Translations under genes and position numbers: made by a program
Notes under the pieces: generated by a model
The model's database searches: none
What the model was told of the DNA's origin: nothing
The model's input: only the letters and a program-made list of their open reading frames with translations
Shown: in pieces, positions 30,875-39,741 of the stretch
Layout: every line of letters begins with the position of its first letter
How positions within the stretch are numbered: the first letter of the stretch is position 1
Origin: a bacterium
Lineage (GTDB): Bacteria; Zixibacteria; MSB-5A5; GN15; FEB-12
Direction: 5' to 3'
Assembly: GCA_029211095.1 (NCBI GenBank)
Contig: JARGFS010000006.1
Span: forward strand, 1 to 44,683
Length of the DNA stretch: 44,683 nt

Positions 30875-33217
30875 ATGAAAAAAGGACTTACGGAGATAGC
30901 CATCAAAAGGCCCTGGTGGGTGATCGGCATAATGGTCGTTATCACGGCCTTCTTTGCCGCCCAGTTCCCGGATATCAAGATTGACACCGATCCGGAAAAT
31001 ATGCTTCCGGCCGATGAACCGGTCAGAACATTCCACCATGAAGCCCAGGAAGAATTTGGCTTGGCCGATTTTGTGGCAATGGGCGTAGTTATTGAGGATG
31101 GTGCCTTCACACCGGACCTGCTCAATCGGATATACAGGATCACATCGGAGATCGAAGATATTGAAGGGGTTATTGTCGAAGATATCATGGCGCCTTCAAC
31201 GGTCGAAGATATCAAGCAGGGTTCCGGAGGCTCTATAGCAATCGAAATCCTAATGGAAGATGAAATAGAGTCTCAAGAAGAAGCGGACTATATTTTTGGC
31301 CGTATCATGGCTAACCCGATTCTCAAAGGGAAGCTGGCGAGTGACGACGGAAAAGCGATTGCGATCTTTGTACCGATTGAGTCCAAAGATATGTCGCATC
31401 GAATTGCTGGAGAAATTACTGCTCTAACCGAAAAATATGGCGGCAACGAAACCTACCATATTGCCGGGCTACCGGTTGCAGAAGATTCCTTTGGTGCAGA
31501 AATGTTCGCCCAGATGGCCTACTCCGCCCCGGCGGCCATGTTAATAATCTTCCTGCTCATGCTGCTGTTTTTTAGGCAGGCCAAGATCATTATTGCACCG
31601 ATGATAGTTGCTGTAATGTCCATTATCTGGTCGATGGGGTTGCTCATTATGACCGGGCATACGGTGCATATAATGTCATCCATGATCCCAATTTTCCTGA
31701 TGCCGATATCGGTGCTCAACTCAATTCATATCATTTCTGAATTCCATGACCATTACAAAAGATATAAACACAAAGATGCCACCATTCGCCATGCTATAAA
31801 CGAGCTCTTTGTTCCCATGTTGTTCACATCGATGACCACTGTGGCCGGGTTTATTTCGCTGGCCCTGACACCCATTCCTCCGGTTCAGGTCTTTGGTATC
31901 TTTGTCGCCTTTGGAATTATCACCGCCTGGTTCTTGTCCCTGACACTCAATCCGGCAATTGCAATGTTGATCTCTACCAAGACCCTGCAGAACTTTGGCA
32001 AGTCCGATGACGAGCATGGCACGCTGGCCAAGATTATGCACAGCTTCAGGAATATTTCCGGCCGCCATAACAAGGGTATTATTGCTACTGCCCTGGTGGT
32101 AGTGGTGGTTGCGGCAGTCGGCTTGTCTATGGTGATTGTCAACGACAATCCGGTTAAATGGTTTAAAGAGTCGCATCCTATCCGGCAGGCCGATGCCGCC
32201 ATGAATGACCATCTGGCCGGTACATACATGAACTACTTGATCTTTGCCTCTGAAGAGGAAGATGGCATGAAAAATCCGGCGGTCCTGAAATACATTGAAG
32301 GCGTGCAGAATGCCCTGCTTGAAGACGAGGTTGTTGGCGCTACAACCGGCCTGACCGATATCGTCAAAAAAGTTCGCTATGAACTATTCGAAGCTGATTC
32401 AGCCAAGGCAGCAATTCCGGAGAGTCAAAACGAAGTTGCCCAGATGCTGTTTATGTTCGAGATGTCGGGCGGTAATCCGGATGATTTGTTCAAATTTGTA
32501 ACGAGTGAATATGACCGGACCAATCTCTGGGTGCAGATGAACAATGGGGACAACCAAAGAGTGTCGGCCTTGGTCAATAACATGAACCAGTATTTCATTG
32601 ATAATCCTCCTCCGGTACCGCTTGAAATCAAATGGGCCGGACTGCCCTATATTAATATTACCTGGCAGGAAAAAATGGTCACTGGTATGCGGAGATCCCT
32701 GGTCAGCTCCTTTGCGGTAGTTTTCTTGATGATGATCTTTTTGTTCAGATCGATCAAATGGGGATTCATTTCAATGCTTCCGCTGACAATTACAATTATG
32801 GCAATCTACGGCTTCATTGGCTACATTGGTAAGCCGTACGACATGCCGGTGGCGGTGCTGTCATCGCTAACGCTCGGATTATCCATTGATTTCGCCATTC
32901 ACTTTATTCAGCGGGTCAGGACAATCTACAAACGAAACAATGATTTCAACGAGTCCTTTCACGAGATTTTTGAGGGAGCCGGGCGTGCCATCAGTCGTAA
33001 CGTACTGGTTATCGCCATTGGTTTTGTCCCCATGCTGTTTTCATCACTGGTCCCTTACATCACGGTAGGATCGTTCTTCCTGGCCATCATGATTGTATCC
33101 GGATTGGTGACCATGCTGCTTCTTCCGGCCATCGCCAAGACTTTTAATAAGGGTCTGTTCAAACCGGGGACGAAACATGGCAAACCGGCAGTTCTGGCTG
33201 AAAAGACAAGTTCGTAA
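30875..33217 (+). CDS. RND superfamily exporter (MMPL-like)
   Basis: 780-residue inner-membrane transporter with the two-fold RND plan: an N-terminal helix, large periplasmic domain, a five- to six-helix block (about 210-360), a second periplasmic domain and a final block (about 610-770). The second block has LGLSIDFAIHF with Asp672, the usual proton-relay position; the matching spot in the first block is Asn282 (SVLNSIHII). It probably exports a lipid or hydrophobic molecule, as HpnN or MmpL proteins do. AGGTGAG precedes the ATG. It starts a four-gene operon with a LolA-like protein, a barrel and a DUF2892 protein. Confidence 0.88.
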   Translation: MKKGLTEIAIKRPWWVIGIMVVITAFFAAQFPDIKIDTDPENMLPADEPVRTFHHEAQEEFGLADFVAMGVVIEDGAFTPDLLNRIYRITSEIEDIEGVIVEDIMAPSTVEDIKQGSGGSIAIEILMEDEIESQEEADYIFGRIMANPILKGKLASDDGKAIAIFVPIESKDMSHRIAGEITALTEKYGGNETYHIAGLPVAEDSFGAEMFAQMAYSAPAAMLIIFLLMLLFFRQAKIIIAPMIVAVMSIIWSMGLLIMTGHTVHIMSSMIPIFLMPISVLNSIHIISEFHDHYKRYKHKDATIRHAINELFVPMLFTSMTTVAGFISLALTPIPPVQVFGIFVAFGIITAWFLSLTLNPAIAMLISTKTLQNFGKSDDEHGTLAKIMHSFRNISGRHNKGIIATALVVVVVAAVGLSMVIVNDNPVKWFKESHPIRQADAAMNDHLAGTYMNYLIFASEEEDGMKNPAVLKYIEGVQNALLEDEVVGATTGLTDIVKKVRYELFEADSAKAAIPESQNEVAQMLFMFEMSGGNPDDLFKFVTSEYDRTNLWVQMNNGDNQRVSALVNNMNQYFIDNPPPVPLEIKWAGLPYINITWQEKMVTGMRRSLVSSFAVVFLMMIFLFRSIKWGFISMLPLTITIMAIYGFIGYIGKPYDMPVAVLSSLTLGLSIDFAIHFIQRVRTIYKRNNDFNESFHEIFEGAGRAISRNVLVIAIGFVPMLFSSLVPYITVGSFFLAIMIVSGLVTMLLLPAIAKTFNKGLFKPGTKHGKPAVLAEKTSS

Positions 33218-33252
33218 ACTAATTTATTATTGATAGTAAAGGAGAAAGAGTC

Positions 33253-34053
33253 ATGAAAAAATTTACATCCACCCTAATAGCCCTGTTGCTGGCCTCGCTC
33301 ACGCTGGCTGGCTCACTGTATGCAGAAGATGCTTCCGAGATTATGAAAAAATCTCATCTGGCCTACTACTATTCTGCCGATGACGGCGTTGCCGAAGTCA
33401 GTATGAGTATTGTTGACAAGAAAGGAAAAGAGCGGATCAGAGAATTCACTATGCTTCGGATGGACGAAACCGACGGTGGTGCTCAGAAATACTATACCTA
33501 CTTCCGGAAACCATCGGATGTCTCTCGTCTGACTTTCATGGTTCACAAGAACCCGGACGCATCGGATGCCCGCTGGATTTATGTCCCGGCCGTTGACCTG
33601 GTAAAGCCGATCTCCGCCGATGATAAAAACTCCAGTTTTGTCGGCTCTGATTTCAGCTACGAAGATGTTTCCGGTCGTCACTGGAGCGAAGACACCCACA
33701 CTCTGGTCAAAGATTCAACCCTTGATGGAGCCGCGGTCTTTGTTATTGAATCAATCCCGCTTGAGGAATACAGTGGATTTGCGCGCAAAGTAACCTTTGT
33801 CGACAAGGCTTCATACCTGCCGCTAAGAGAAGAGTACTATGACAACAAGGACAAACTACGCAGGATCTTTCTGGCTGAAAAGTTAGAAGAGGTTGACGGC
33901 TTCCTTACGGTTACGCAGCGTTCCATGCAGGATGTAAAGAAAGATCGCAAGACCACTATCGTCTTTTCCAGCATTGCCTATAACCAGGGGCTGGGGGACG
34001 ACCTGTTCAGCGAGCGCTATCTCAAGAACCCACCCCGTGAGTTTATCAAGTAA
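33253..34053 (+). CDS. LolA-like outer-membrane lipoprotein-sorting protein
   Basis: 266-residue periplasmic protein with a signal peptide ending SLYAEDAS. The body is the LolA/LolB-like half-barrel of COG2834 (DARWIYVPAVDLVKPI, DFSYEDVSGRHW, AVFVIESIPL, LRREE-type strands such as LPLREEYYD). Such proteins often sit beside MMPL exporters and carry lipids across the periplasm. AAAGGAGAAAG precedes the ATG. It is 35 nt after the RND gene and 14 nt before the barrel gene. Confidence 0.85.
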   Translation: MKKFTSTLIALLLASLTLAGSLYAEDASEIMKKSHLAYYYSADDGVAEVSMSIVDKKGKERIREFTMLRMDETDGGAQKYYTYFRKPSDVSRLTFMVHKNPDASDARWIYVPAVDLVKPISADDKNSSFVGSDFSYEDVSGRHWSEDTHTLVKDSTLDGAAVFVIESIPLEEYSGFARKVTFVDKASYLPLREEYYDNKDKLRRIFLAEKLEEVDGFLTVTQRSMQDVKKDRKTTIVFSSIAYNQGLGDDLFSERYLKNPPREFIK

Positions 34054-34067
34054 GGAGGGATGGTAGA

Positions 34068-35339
34068 ATGCGTAAGATTATACCAGCAATCATATTGGTG
34101 CTTGCGGCCGTGGTTTCCTTTGCCCCGGCTCAGGCCGAAATCAACCTTGATGGTTTCATGCAGGGGTTGTATGGCGGACGCCTGGACGAAAACAACCCGA
34201 CTGCGACTGAGTATACGGTGTCAGAGTCTCGGATGCAGCTAAGAGCCGAGCACTTTGGTGAACGTGGAGAGTTTTTTGGACGTCTTGATTTTGTCTACGA
34301 TGGATCACTTGAGCCGACCTATGATTGGGAGCTCCGCGAAGGATATTTCAAGTTCCGGATGGGGAACAATATTGATGTTAAAGTCGGTCGACAGATTCTG
34401 ACCTGGGGAACGGGCGATCTGATTTTTATCAACGATCTGTTCGCCAAAGATTACGCTTCCTTTTTTGTCGGGCGGGATGATCAGTATCTCAAAGCGCCGC
34501 AGAACGCGATCCGGTTTGAGTACTACAGTTCAATCGGCTCCTGGACCCTGGTCTGGTCTCCCCGTTATGAGCCTAACCGCCTCCCCACCGGTGAGAAACT
34601 TAGCTTTTACAATCCTATGGCCGGAATGTTTATTGGAGCCGGGATGGGCGGCGAAGTTCCCCTCCCGGAATCAAAGTTCGAGAATAGCGAAATTGCCCTG
34701 AGGTTCAATCGCCAGTTGGGCGGTTTCAATTCCGCAGCCTATTTCTATAAGGGCTTCTACAAAAACCCGGCCGGGATGCGCCAGGCTGACTTTGGTGCCG
34801 GACCGGATACTATTCCATATTATCCGGAACTAACTGTTATTGGCGCCTCCGCAAGAGGGATGCTCATGGGGGGAATTCTCTGGCTGGAGGGAGGCTATTA
34901 CAACTCCCAGGATGATCCGGACAACGATAATCCGCTGGTCCCCAATTCTTCCATCAAGGGACTGTTCGGCTTTGAACGTCAAATTGCCGACAATCTCACG
35001 GCCAATCTCCAGTGGCAAGTGGATATGATGACGGATTATGAGATATACAAAGCGCAACAGACTATGTTCGGCGGCTATGTCCGGGATGAAGTCTATCATC
35101 TGCTGACTTCCCGAGTCACAAAGATGCTCAACTCAGAGCTGATCAAGCTGTCCGGTTTTCTGTTCTACTCACCTACGGATGAGGACCTTTATGGACGGTT
35201 CTCGGTAACATACAAGTATACTGACGAAGTTACCCTTACGGCCGGAGCCAATATCTTTGATGGAGAAAACCCGGCTACGGATTTTGGACAGTTTCAGTTG
35301 AACGACAATCTTTATGCAAAAATGACCTACGGATTTTAG
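34068..35339 (+). CDS. Outer-membrane beta-barrel protein (DUF1302-like)
   Basis: 423-residue barrel with signal peptide (IILVLAAVVSFAPAQA). It opens INLDGFMQGLYGGRLDENNP and has paired strands throughout (GEFFGRLDFVYDG, IDVKVGRQILTWGTGD), and it ends YAKMTYGF with the C-terminal Phe used by the BAM machine. The GRQILTWGTGD region is typical of DUF1302/alginate-export-like porins that partner with RND and LolA-like genes. It probably forms the outer-membrane end of the exporter. AAGGAGGG precedes the ATG. Confidence 0.8.
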   Translation: MRKIIPAIILVLAAVVSFAPAQAEINLDGFMQGLYGGRLDENNPTATEYTVSESRMQLRAEHFGERGEFFGRLDFVYDGSLEPTYDWELREGYFKFRMGNNIDVKVGRQILTWGTGDLIFINDLFAKDYASFFVGRDDQYLKAPQNAIRFEYYSSIGSWTLVWSPRYEPNRLPTGEKLSFYNPMAGMFIGAGMGGEVPLPESKFENSEIALRFNRQLGGFNSAAYFYKGFYKNPAGMRQADFGAGPDTIPYYPELTVIGASARGMLMGGILWLEGGYYNSQDDPDNDNPLVPNSSIKGLFGFERQIADNLTANLQWQVDMMTDYEIYKAQQTMFGGYVRDEVYHLLTSRVTKMLNSELIKLSGFLFYSPTDEDLYGRFSVTYKYTDEVTLTAGANIFDGENPATDFGQFQLNDNLYAKMTYGF

Positions 35340-35356
35340 GTTGAGGAGAATAAGAA

Positions 35357-35551
35357 ATGACGGTAGAAAACTCAATTAGGATGATGGCCGGAACTATGGT
35401 CCTGCTATCGCTGGTGTTGTACTATTTTGTCTCTGCCTGGTGGCTTTTGCTAGCCGCTTTTGTGGGTTTAAACCTCCTGCAGTCTTCGGTTACCAAGTTT
35501 TGCCCGGCTGAGATTATTTTGAAAAAGCTGTTCTTCTCCAAGGGGAACTGA
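35357..35551 (+). CDS. DUF2892 family small membrane protein
   Basis: 64-residue protein with two membrane helices (GTMVLLSLVLYYFV, WWLLLAAFVGLNLLQSS) and KFCPAEIILKKLF, the YgaP-like DUF2892 signature. The function is unknown. GAGGAG lies before the ATG. It is the last gene of the RND operon, followed by a terminator. Confidence 0.85.
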   Translation: MTVENSIRMMAGTMVLLSLVLYYFVSAWWLLLAAFVGLNLLQSSVTKFCPAEIILKKLFFSKGN

Positions 35552-35575
35552 CCTCCTCTGATGTTTGTAGGAATG

Positions 35576-35610
35576 CCCGGCAGTTGACAATCAGCTGTCG
35601 GGTTTTTTTT
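35576..35610 (+). terminator. Terminator of the RND operon
   Basis: CCCGGCAG/CTGTCGGG stem with one G-U pair, 11-nt loop and eight T. Confidence 0.88.
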
Positions 35611-35695
35611 GGGGCCAAAAGTCCTTTCTGGCCGCCACTTTTTGGTATAATAAATTGAGTTAAAACTGTAATCGTTCACTGCCGATACTCTTACT

Positions 35696-36505
35696 ATGGA
35701 AAATATGAGAAATATATCCGGACAGCTGATCATATTGGCTATTATCTCGATGGTGATTTTTGGACCTCTGGGCTGCGACAGTCATCCATCAAAAAATGAA
35801 ATCACAGCTTTCAGCAGTTACGGCCTGGAAGGTGTTCTGGTCAAAGATGCCAACCTCTCAACCATCCGGTCGGCAATTGAACTAACCAGAAACGACACCA
35901 TCCTGACTACCGCAACGCTTCTGTTTGGCTCTGACAGCCTTTCTTTTAATCATACGCTCGGTCTGTTTGACTCTGTCTTTGCCCATCAGATATCCCCGGA
36001 TACCGCCTATGGAGCGGGGAACTATTCTCTAACAGTTATTGACCCCGGCAAATACGCAGACACTCTTACGGTGGCAGTTGGCGGTAGTTTTGGTATGACT
36101 ATTTCAGACCCGCCCAACCACCAGTGGCGTCCTACCGATGGTATTGTTAGTCTTGACTGGTCCGGCTCGGCGATGGCCGAAGGATACGTTATGGCGGCCG
36201 TAAAGTCGAACCTTGCCTATTCCGGAGCTGGCTACAGCGTCTATGCGGGTGAACAGGTTACAGCCGGAAGTCTCAGGCCGGACAGCGCTTTCTACCTCAA
36301 CGCTGGCTCTGTCGTTGACACCGGCATGTACTATATCTATCTCTTTGCCTACAACGGGTCTCCGGATAAACAGTTTGCGGACAAACTTCTTCCGGTTCCA
36401 ATCCCCACTCAGCTACCCCCGTCCATTGATGTTGGAGATTTGGAAGGGCACTTTGGATCGCTGGTTGTAGCTGCCTTTGACAGCTTGCATGTTGTTAGCC
36501 AGTAG
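35696..36505 (+). CDS. Hypothetical lipoprotein
   Basis: 269-residue predicted lipoprotein; signal peptide ends FGPLGC with Cys27. The mature part has beta-rich segments (NYSLTVIDPGKYADTLTVAVGG, VSLDWSGSAMAEGYVMAAV) with the look of Ig- or fibronectin-like folds. No family recognised. A TATAAT lies at 35646-35651 with no good -35 at 16-18 nt. A second ATG at 35705 is possible. Confidence 0.6.
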   Translation: MENMRNISGQLIILAIISMVIFGPLGCDSHPSKNEITAFSSYGLEGVLVKDANLSTIRSAIELTRNDTILTTATLLFGSDSLSFNHTLGLFDSVFAHQISPDTAYGAGNYSLTVIDPGKYADTLTVAVGGSFGMTISDPPNHQWRPTDGIVSLDWSGSAMAEGYVMAAVKSNLAYSGAGYSVYAGEQVTAGSLRPDSAFYLNAGSVVDTGMYYIYLFAYNGSPDKQFADKLLPVPIPTQLPPSIDVGDLEGHFGSLVVAAFDSLHVVSQ

Positions 36506-36550
36506 GCTGGTATATCGCCAATTCTCAGGCTGATTTCTCCTTTTTTTTGG

Positions 36551-36580
36551 TTGCCGACTGCGGGTTACACAAGATAACTT
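36551..36580 (+). promoter_or_regulatory. Promoter of murQ
   Basis: TTGCCG at 36551-36556, 18-nt spacer, TAACTT at 36575-36580. The ATG at 36587 is 7 nt after it, so the start of transcription would fall at or next to the start codon. Confidence 0.4.
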
Positions 36581-36586
36581 GTGCCG

Positions 36587-37534
36587 ATGACAGACTATTC
36601 CCAACTGATTGAAAAGTTGGCCGAGTTGGATACGGAAGCTCCAAACCCTAACTCGACCAAGATAGACAGCCTCCCCCCAGGCGAGATAGTCCGGATCATT
36701 AATGCCGAAGATCAGTTGGTAGCCAAAATCGTAGAATCAGAACTGGACCATCTGGCTGCGGTTGCTCAGCTCTATGCTTTGACGCTTCGGAACAACGGCC
36801 GGGTCTTTTATATTGGGGCGGGAACTTCGGGAAGATTAGGAGTTCTGGATGCGGCGGAATGTCCGCCAACCTTTGGGACCGACCCGGACAAAATTGTCGG
36901 ATTGATTTCCGGTGGTTATGATACCCTGATCCTGTCACAGGAGGGGGTCGAAGACCAACGTGAAGAAGCAATCAAGGACCTTGACAAAAAGAATGTCTCG
37001 GTTTCGGACCTGGTTATCGGCCTGGCGGCATCGCGAAGAACGCCATACACCTTGTCAGGCTTAGGACATGCCCAGGCCCAAGGGGCGGCAACGGTATTTA
37101 TAATCTGTAACAAGACAGACTCAGATTTTCTCGCCAACCCGATCATAAAAAGACTGGATCAACTGATCTGCCTGCCGGTCGGCCCCGAAGTCATCACCGG
37201 TTCTACCCGGATGAAATCGGGCACCGCCCAAAAGATGGCTCTGAATATTATCTCTACCACAGCAATGGTCCTGATGGGGAAGACTTACGGGAACTTGATG
37301 GTAGACTTGCAGGCCAGATCAGAAAAGCTGGCCGCCCGCTCCCGTAAAATGTTGATCGACCTGTTGAATATCACCCTGGAAAGGGCAGATCAACTTCTGG
37401 CCGAAGCTGATGGGTCGGTCAAGCTGGCTATTGTAATGCATAAACTGAACTGTAACAAAGGCGAAGCAGCCCGGCGACTGGCGGGAGCCAACGGGATCAT
37501 GAGCCGACTGCTTCAACAACATCAGATTTCATAG
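36587..37534 (+). CDS. murQ: N-acetylmuramic acid 6-phosphate etherase
   Basis: 315-residue SIS-domain enzyme that cleaves D-lactate from MurNAc-6-phosphate during peptidoglycan recycling. It opens TEAPNPNSTKIDSL-like (EAPNPNSTKIDSL), then YIGAGTSGRLGVLDAAECPPTFG (SIS sugar-phosphate site), GLAASRRTPY and GPEVITGSTRMKSGTAQKMALN. Length is standard. GTG 36581 is two codons upstream; ATG 36587 is preferred. No ribosome site is seen, and a -10 lies immediately before, so it may be leaderless. Next gene is 13 nt downstream. Confidence 0.94.
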   Translation: MTDYSQLIEKLAELDTEAPNPNSTKIDSLPPGEIVRIINAEDQLVAKIVESELDHLAAVAQLYALTLRNNGRVFYIGAGTSGRLGVLDAAECPPTFGTDPDKIVGLISGGYDTLILSQEGVEDQREEAIKDLDKKNVSVSDLVIGLAASRRTPYTLSGLGHAQAQGAATVFIICNKTDSDFLANPIIKRLDQLICLPVGPEVITGSTRMKSGTAQKMALNIISTTAMVLMGKTYGNLMVDLQARSEKLAARSRKMLIDLLNITLERADQLLAEADGSVKLAIVMHKLNCNKGEAARRLAGANGIMSRLLQQHQIS

Positions 37535-37547
37535 GAACTACATAAGA

Positions 37548-38084
37548 ATGAAACAGACCAAAAACAGACTGACCACCAGCCTGATGATTACCCTGTTTGG
37601 ATTGCTGATCGTCCTGTCGGTTAGTTCTCAAACATCGGAAGAGCAGACGGCCGTGGATACCATGCAGGCCAAAGACTCCATACTTGCCGTTATCAATACT
37701 GACTATCAGTCCATCAAGCCAATTCTTCAGAAGAGCTGTTTTGATTGCCACAGTGACCAGACGGACTATCCCTGGTACCATTCTCTTCCCGTGATAGGAT
37801 CAATGATAGATGATCATATCAAGGAGGGGAGAGAGCATCTGGATCTGTCGAATGACTTCCCCTTTGGGACCAAGGAATCGTTAAAAGGTATTCTACACGA
37901 GATCAAGGGAGAGCTAGAGAGTGGTGATATGCCTCTTGCGGGATATCAGCTCTTTCATTGGAATTCGGCTATTGAAGGGGAAGCGCAGGATTCGGTCTTC
38001 GCCTGGATTGATAGTACTCTGGCCAGAATGGAGATGTTCCGTCTCGAGGTTGAGTCGGCACCTGAGCCGACCGAAGATCATTAG
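37548..38084 (+). CDS. Heme-binding domain protein (Haem_bd type)
   Basis: 178-residue protein with a signal or anchor helix (MITLFGLLIVLSVSS). One CXXCH at Cys64-Cys67-His68 (CFDCHSDQTDYPWY), followed by PVIGSMIDDHIKEGREHLDLS and GDMPLAGYQLFHW, the plan of PF14376-like haem-binding proteins. The role in electron transfer or redox sensing is not known. AGGAAC lies upstream of the ATG. It follows murQ in the same direction. Confidence 0.85.
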   Translation: MKQTKNRLTTSLMITLFGLLIVLSVSSQTSEEQTAVDTMQAKDSILAVINTDYQSIKPILQKSCFDCHSDQTDYPWYHSLPVIGSMIDDHIKEGREHLDLSNDFPFGTKESLKGILHEIKGELESGDMPLAGYQLFHWNSAIEGEAQDSVFAWIDSTLARMEMFRLEVESAPEPTEDH

Positions 38085-38243
38085 GTCTGTACCGCATTTT
38101 CACATTCTAATCTCAACTTTCCTGCCGGTTCTGTACCACTCTGTTCACTTCAGACGTACCGACCGGTACAGATGCTGTCCCTGCTGCTGTTCGGAATAAT
38201 TCTATTATTATAATTTACAATGACTTAACTCGACCGGATTGAT

Positions 38244-38272
38244 TTGGCACGCAGCTTGATAAGTAATAATAC
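38244..38272 (+). promoter_or_regulatory. Promoter of the G-rich-repeat lipoprotein gene
   Basis: TTGGCA at 38244-38249, 17-nt spacer, TAATAC at 38267-38272. Predicted start near 38279, 32 nt before the ATG. Confidence 0.55.
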
Positions 38273-38310
38273 GAGCCACACAAAAAGTCAATTTAACCGG
38301 AGGTCAACTT

Positions 38311-39471
38311 ATGTTAAAAAAGAGTCTAATCGTCCTGCTCCCCACCCTGCTTCTGTTCCTGGCCATTGGCTGTTCAGACAATAGTGTGGAGACAGTATTA
38401 ACTACCACCGGGACGAACCTGGAAGATGAATTTGGCGGCTACAATGCCACCGCCGAGCAGATTGGATTTGGAGATAGCGAGCTACTTGCCGCGGCTGCCG
38501 AAGAAGAGGTCTACGATGATCCTATTATGACGGCTTCGGTGGTCGATTCAATCCTGGCCGACCCCGATGCCGGCTTCTACAGGTTCTGTGCTGTCTGGGG
38601 GATGCTGGAGTTTGACTCCACTGTTACCAATGTGACAGACTGGACCGGTTCACTTACAATTACGAGAGGGGCCGAAGTTGTCCGCAGACTTATCCGATTT
38701 GAACCCGGACAGGACTACCTGGTTGAACGAACGGACCGACAGCTGGTAGAATGGGTCTCAAAAACCACCGTACACAATGACGGCATTGTTGTAGATCTGA
38801 TAATTCCTCCCGTGCGACCGGTTTTTGATACCACAATTACAATTGTTGTCGATTCATTGGGTGACACCACTGAGGTTGCTGTTGTTGATACGGTAATGCC
38901 GATAATGGAACCTGTTTCTGTCTCGTTTACGACTGGTCCCTATTCTCAGCAGTTCTCATTAACTGACATTGCAGCCCTTGACACAATTGTGACATTGGCC
39001 GATGGAAATGCGGTAGCTTTACATGGCCTCAGAATGGATGGATATCCTTGTCCGCGCGGACTGGTGTCCGGTCGGTGGGGTGTGGATGAGAATGGCCAGG
39101 GAGTGTTCCGTGGCGTTTGGCATTCACGGGCGGGAACTATCAGAGGTTTCCTGCAGGGGCATTACGGCACTAATGATGCCGGAAAACGAGTGTTCTTTGG
39201 CAAGTGGATATCGGAAACAGGTAAATTTGAGGGATTCCTCAAAGGGAACTGGCGGCCGCATGCGGTTAACAATATGAGTGAGCATGCCATGCGTCCGGGT
39301 GGATTTTTTGAAGGTGGCGTATACGATGCCTCCAGAGCCGAGATAGGCAGGCTGAGAGGTCAGTATAGAGCGGCACCACAGGGTCCCGGGGGTTTCTTCC
39401 AGGGAAGGTGGAAACTTAGTTGCCCGCAGATTTCACTTGATGGAAACGAGCGTAGCGAAAGCGGCTTTTAG
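38311..39471 (+). CDS. Hypothetical lipoprotein with C-terminal G-x-x-x-G-x-W/Y repeats
   Basis: 386-residue predicted lipoprotein; signal peptide ends LAIGC with Cys21. The middle part is beta-rich with valine and Asp/Thr. Residues about 245-375 hold eight units of the type G-[LVF]-[LVF]-x-G-x-[WY] (GLVSGRW, GVFRGVW, GFLQGHY, VFFGKW, GFLKGNW, GFFEGGVY, GRLRGQY, GFFQGRW). The pattern resembles MORN-like hairpin repeats. Function unknown. GGAGGT precedes the ATG. Confidence 0.65.
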   Translation: MLKKSLIVLLPTLLLFLAIGCSDNSVETVLTTTGTNLEDEFGGYNATAEQIGFGDSELLAAAAEEEVYDDPIMTASVVDSILADPDAGFYRFCAVWGMLEFDSTVTNVTDWTGSLTITRGAEVVRRLIRFEPGQDYLVERTDRQLVEWVSKTTVHNDGIVVDLIIPPVRPVFDTTITIVVDSLGDTTEVAVVDTVMPIMEPVSVSFTTGPYSQQFSLTDIAALDTIVTLADGNAVALHGLRMDGYPCPRGLVSGRWGVDENGQGVFRGVWHSRAGTIRGFLQGHYGTNDAGKRVFFGKWISETGKFEGFLKGNWRPHAVNNMSEHAMRPGGFFEGGVYDASRAEIGRLRGQYRAAPQGPGGFFQGRWKLSCPQISLDGNERSESGF

Positions 39472-39503
39472 CCGATAAACTACGTATAGTGGAGGCTGTA
39501 GAG

Positions 39504-39527
39504 CTGGGAATCTGTTTTGATTCCCAG
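39504..39527 (+). terminator. Hairpin after the repeat lipoprotein gene
   Basis: Perfect CTGGGAATC/GATTCCCAG stem with a 6-nt loop, 32 nt after the stop. It lacks a T-run, so it may protect the mRNA end instead of terminating. Confidence 0.4.
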
Positions 39528-39628
39528 TCTCTGAAAAGCAGATGGATCTCTTAGTGAAGAAAAACCAGTTGATTATGCGCCTCCCTATGAAACGGCCGCT
39601 TTTTTTGAGATTTCTACGAACAAATGGG

Positions 39629-39656
39629 TTGACTCTGACGTTTAATTAGGTAGATT
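39629..39656 (+). promoter_or_regulatory. Promoter for the 39663 small RNA
   Basis: TTGACT at 39629-39634, 16-nt spacer, TAGATT at 39651-39656. Confidence 0.55.
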
Positions 39657-39662
39657 TAGTGA

Positions 39663-39740
39663 CCCAAAAGACCCCCCTCTGTCTCATCCTAGAGACAGCC
39701 CTGCGTTGGGCAGGATTAGCAATAATCCTGCCCGTTTTTT
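39663..39740 (+). ncRNA. Candidate small RNA with two hairpins
   Basis: A promoter is followed by a 7-bp hairpin (CTGTCTC/GAGACAG, 39679-39698) and then an 11-bp perfect terminator stem (GGGCAGGATTA/TAATCCTGCCC, GCAA loop, 39708-39733) with six T. No ORF. The 5' part has the C-rich ACCCCCCUCU also seen in the 5658 candidate. The RNA of about 78 nt ends just before the convergent TPR lipoprotein gene. Confidence 0.55.
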
Positions 39741-39741
39741 A

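Noticed and set aside
38244-38260. Sigma-54-like TTGGCACG-4-TTGAT before the repeat lipoprotein gene
   Set aside because: The -12 element lacks the GC pair, and a TTGGCA-17-TAATAC sigma-70 promoter explains the same bases.
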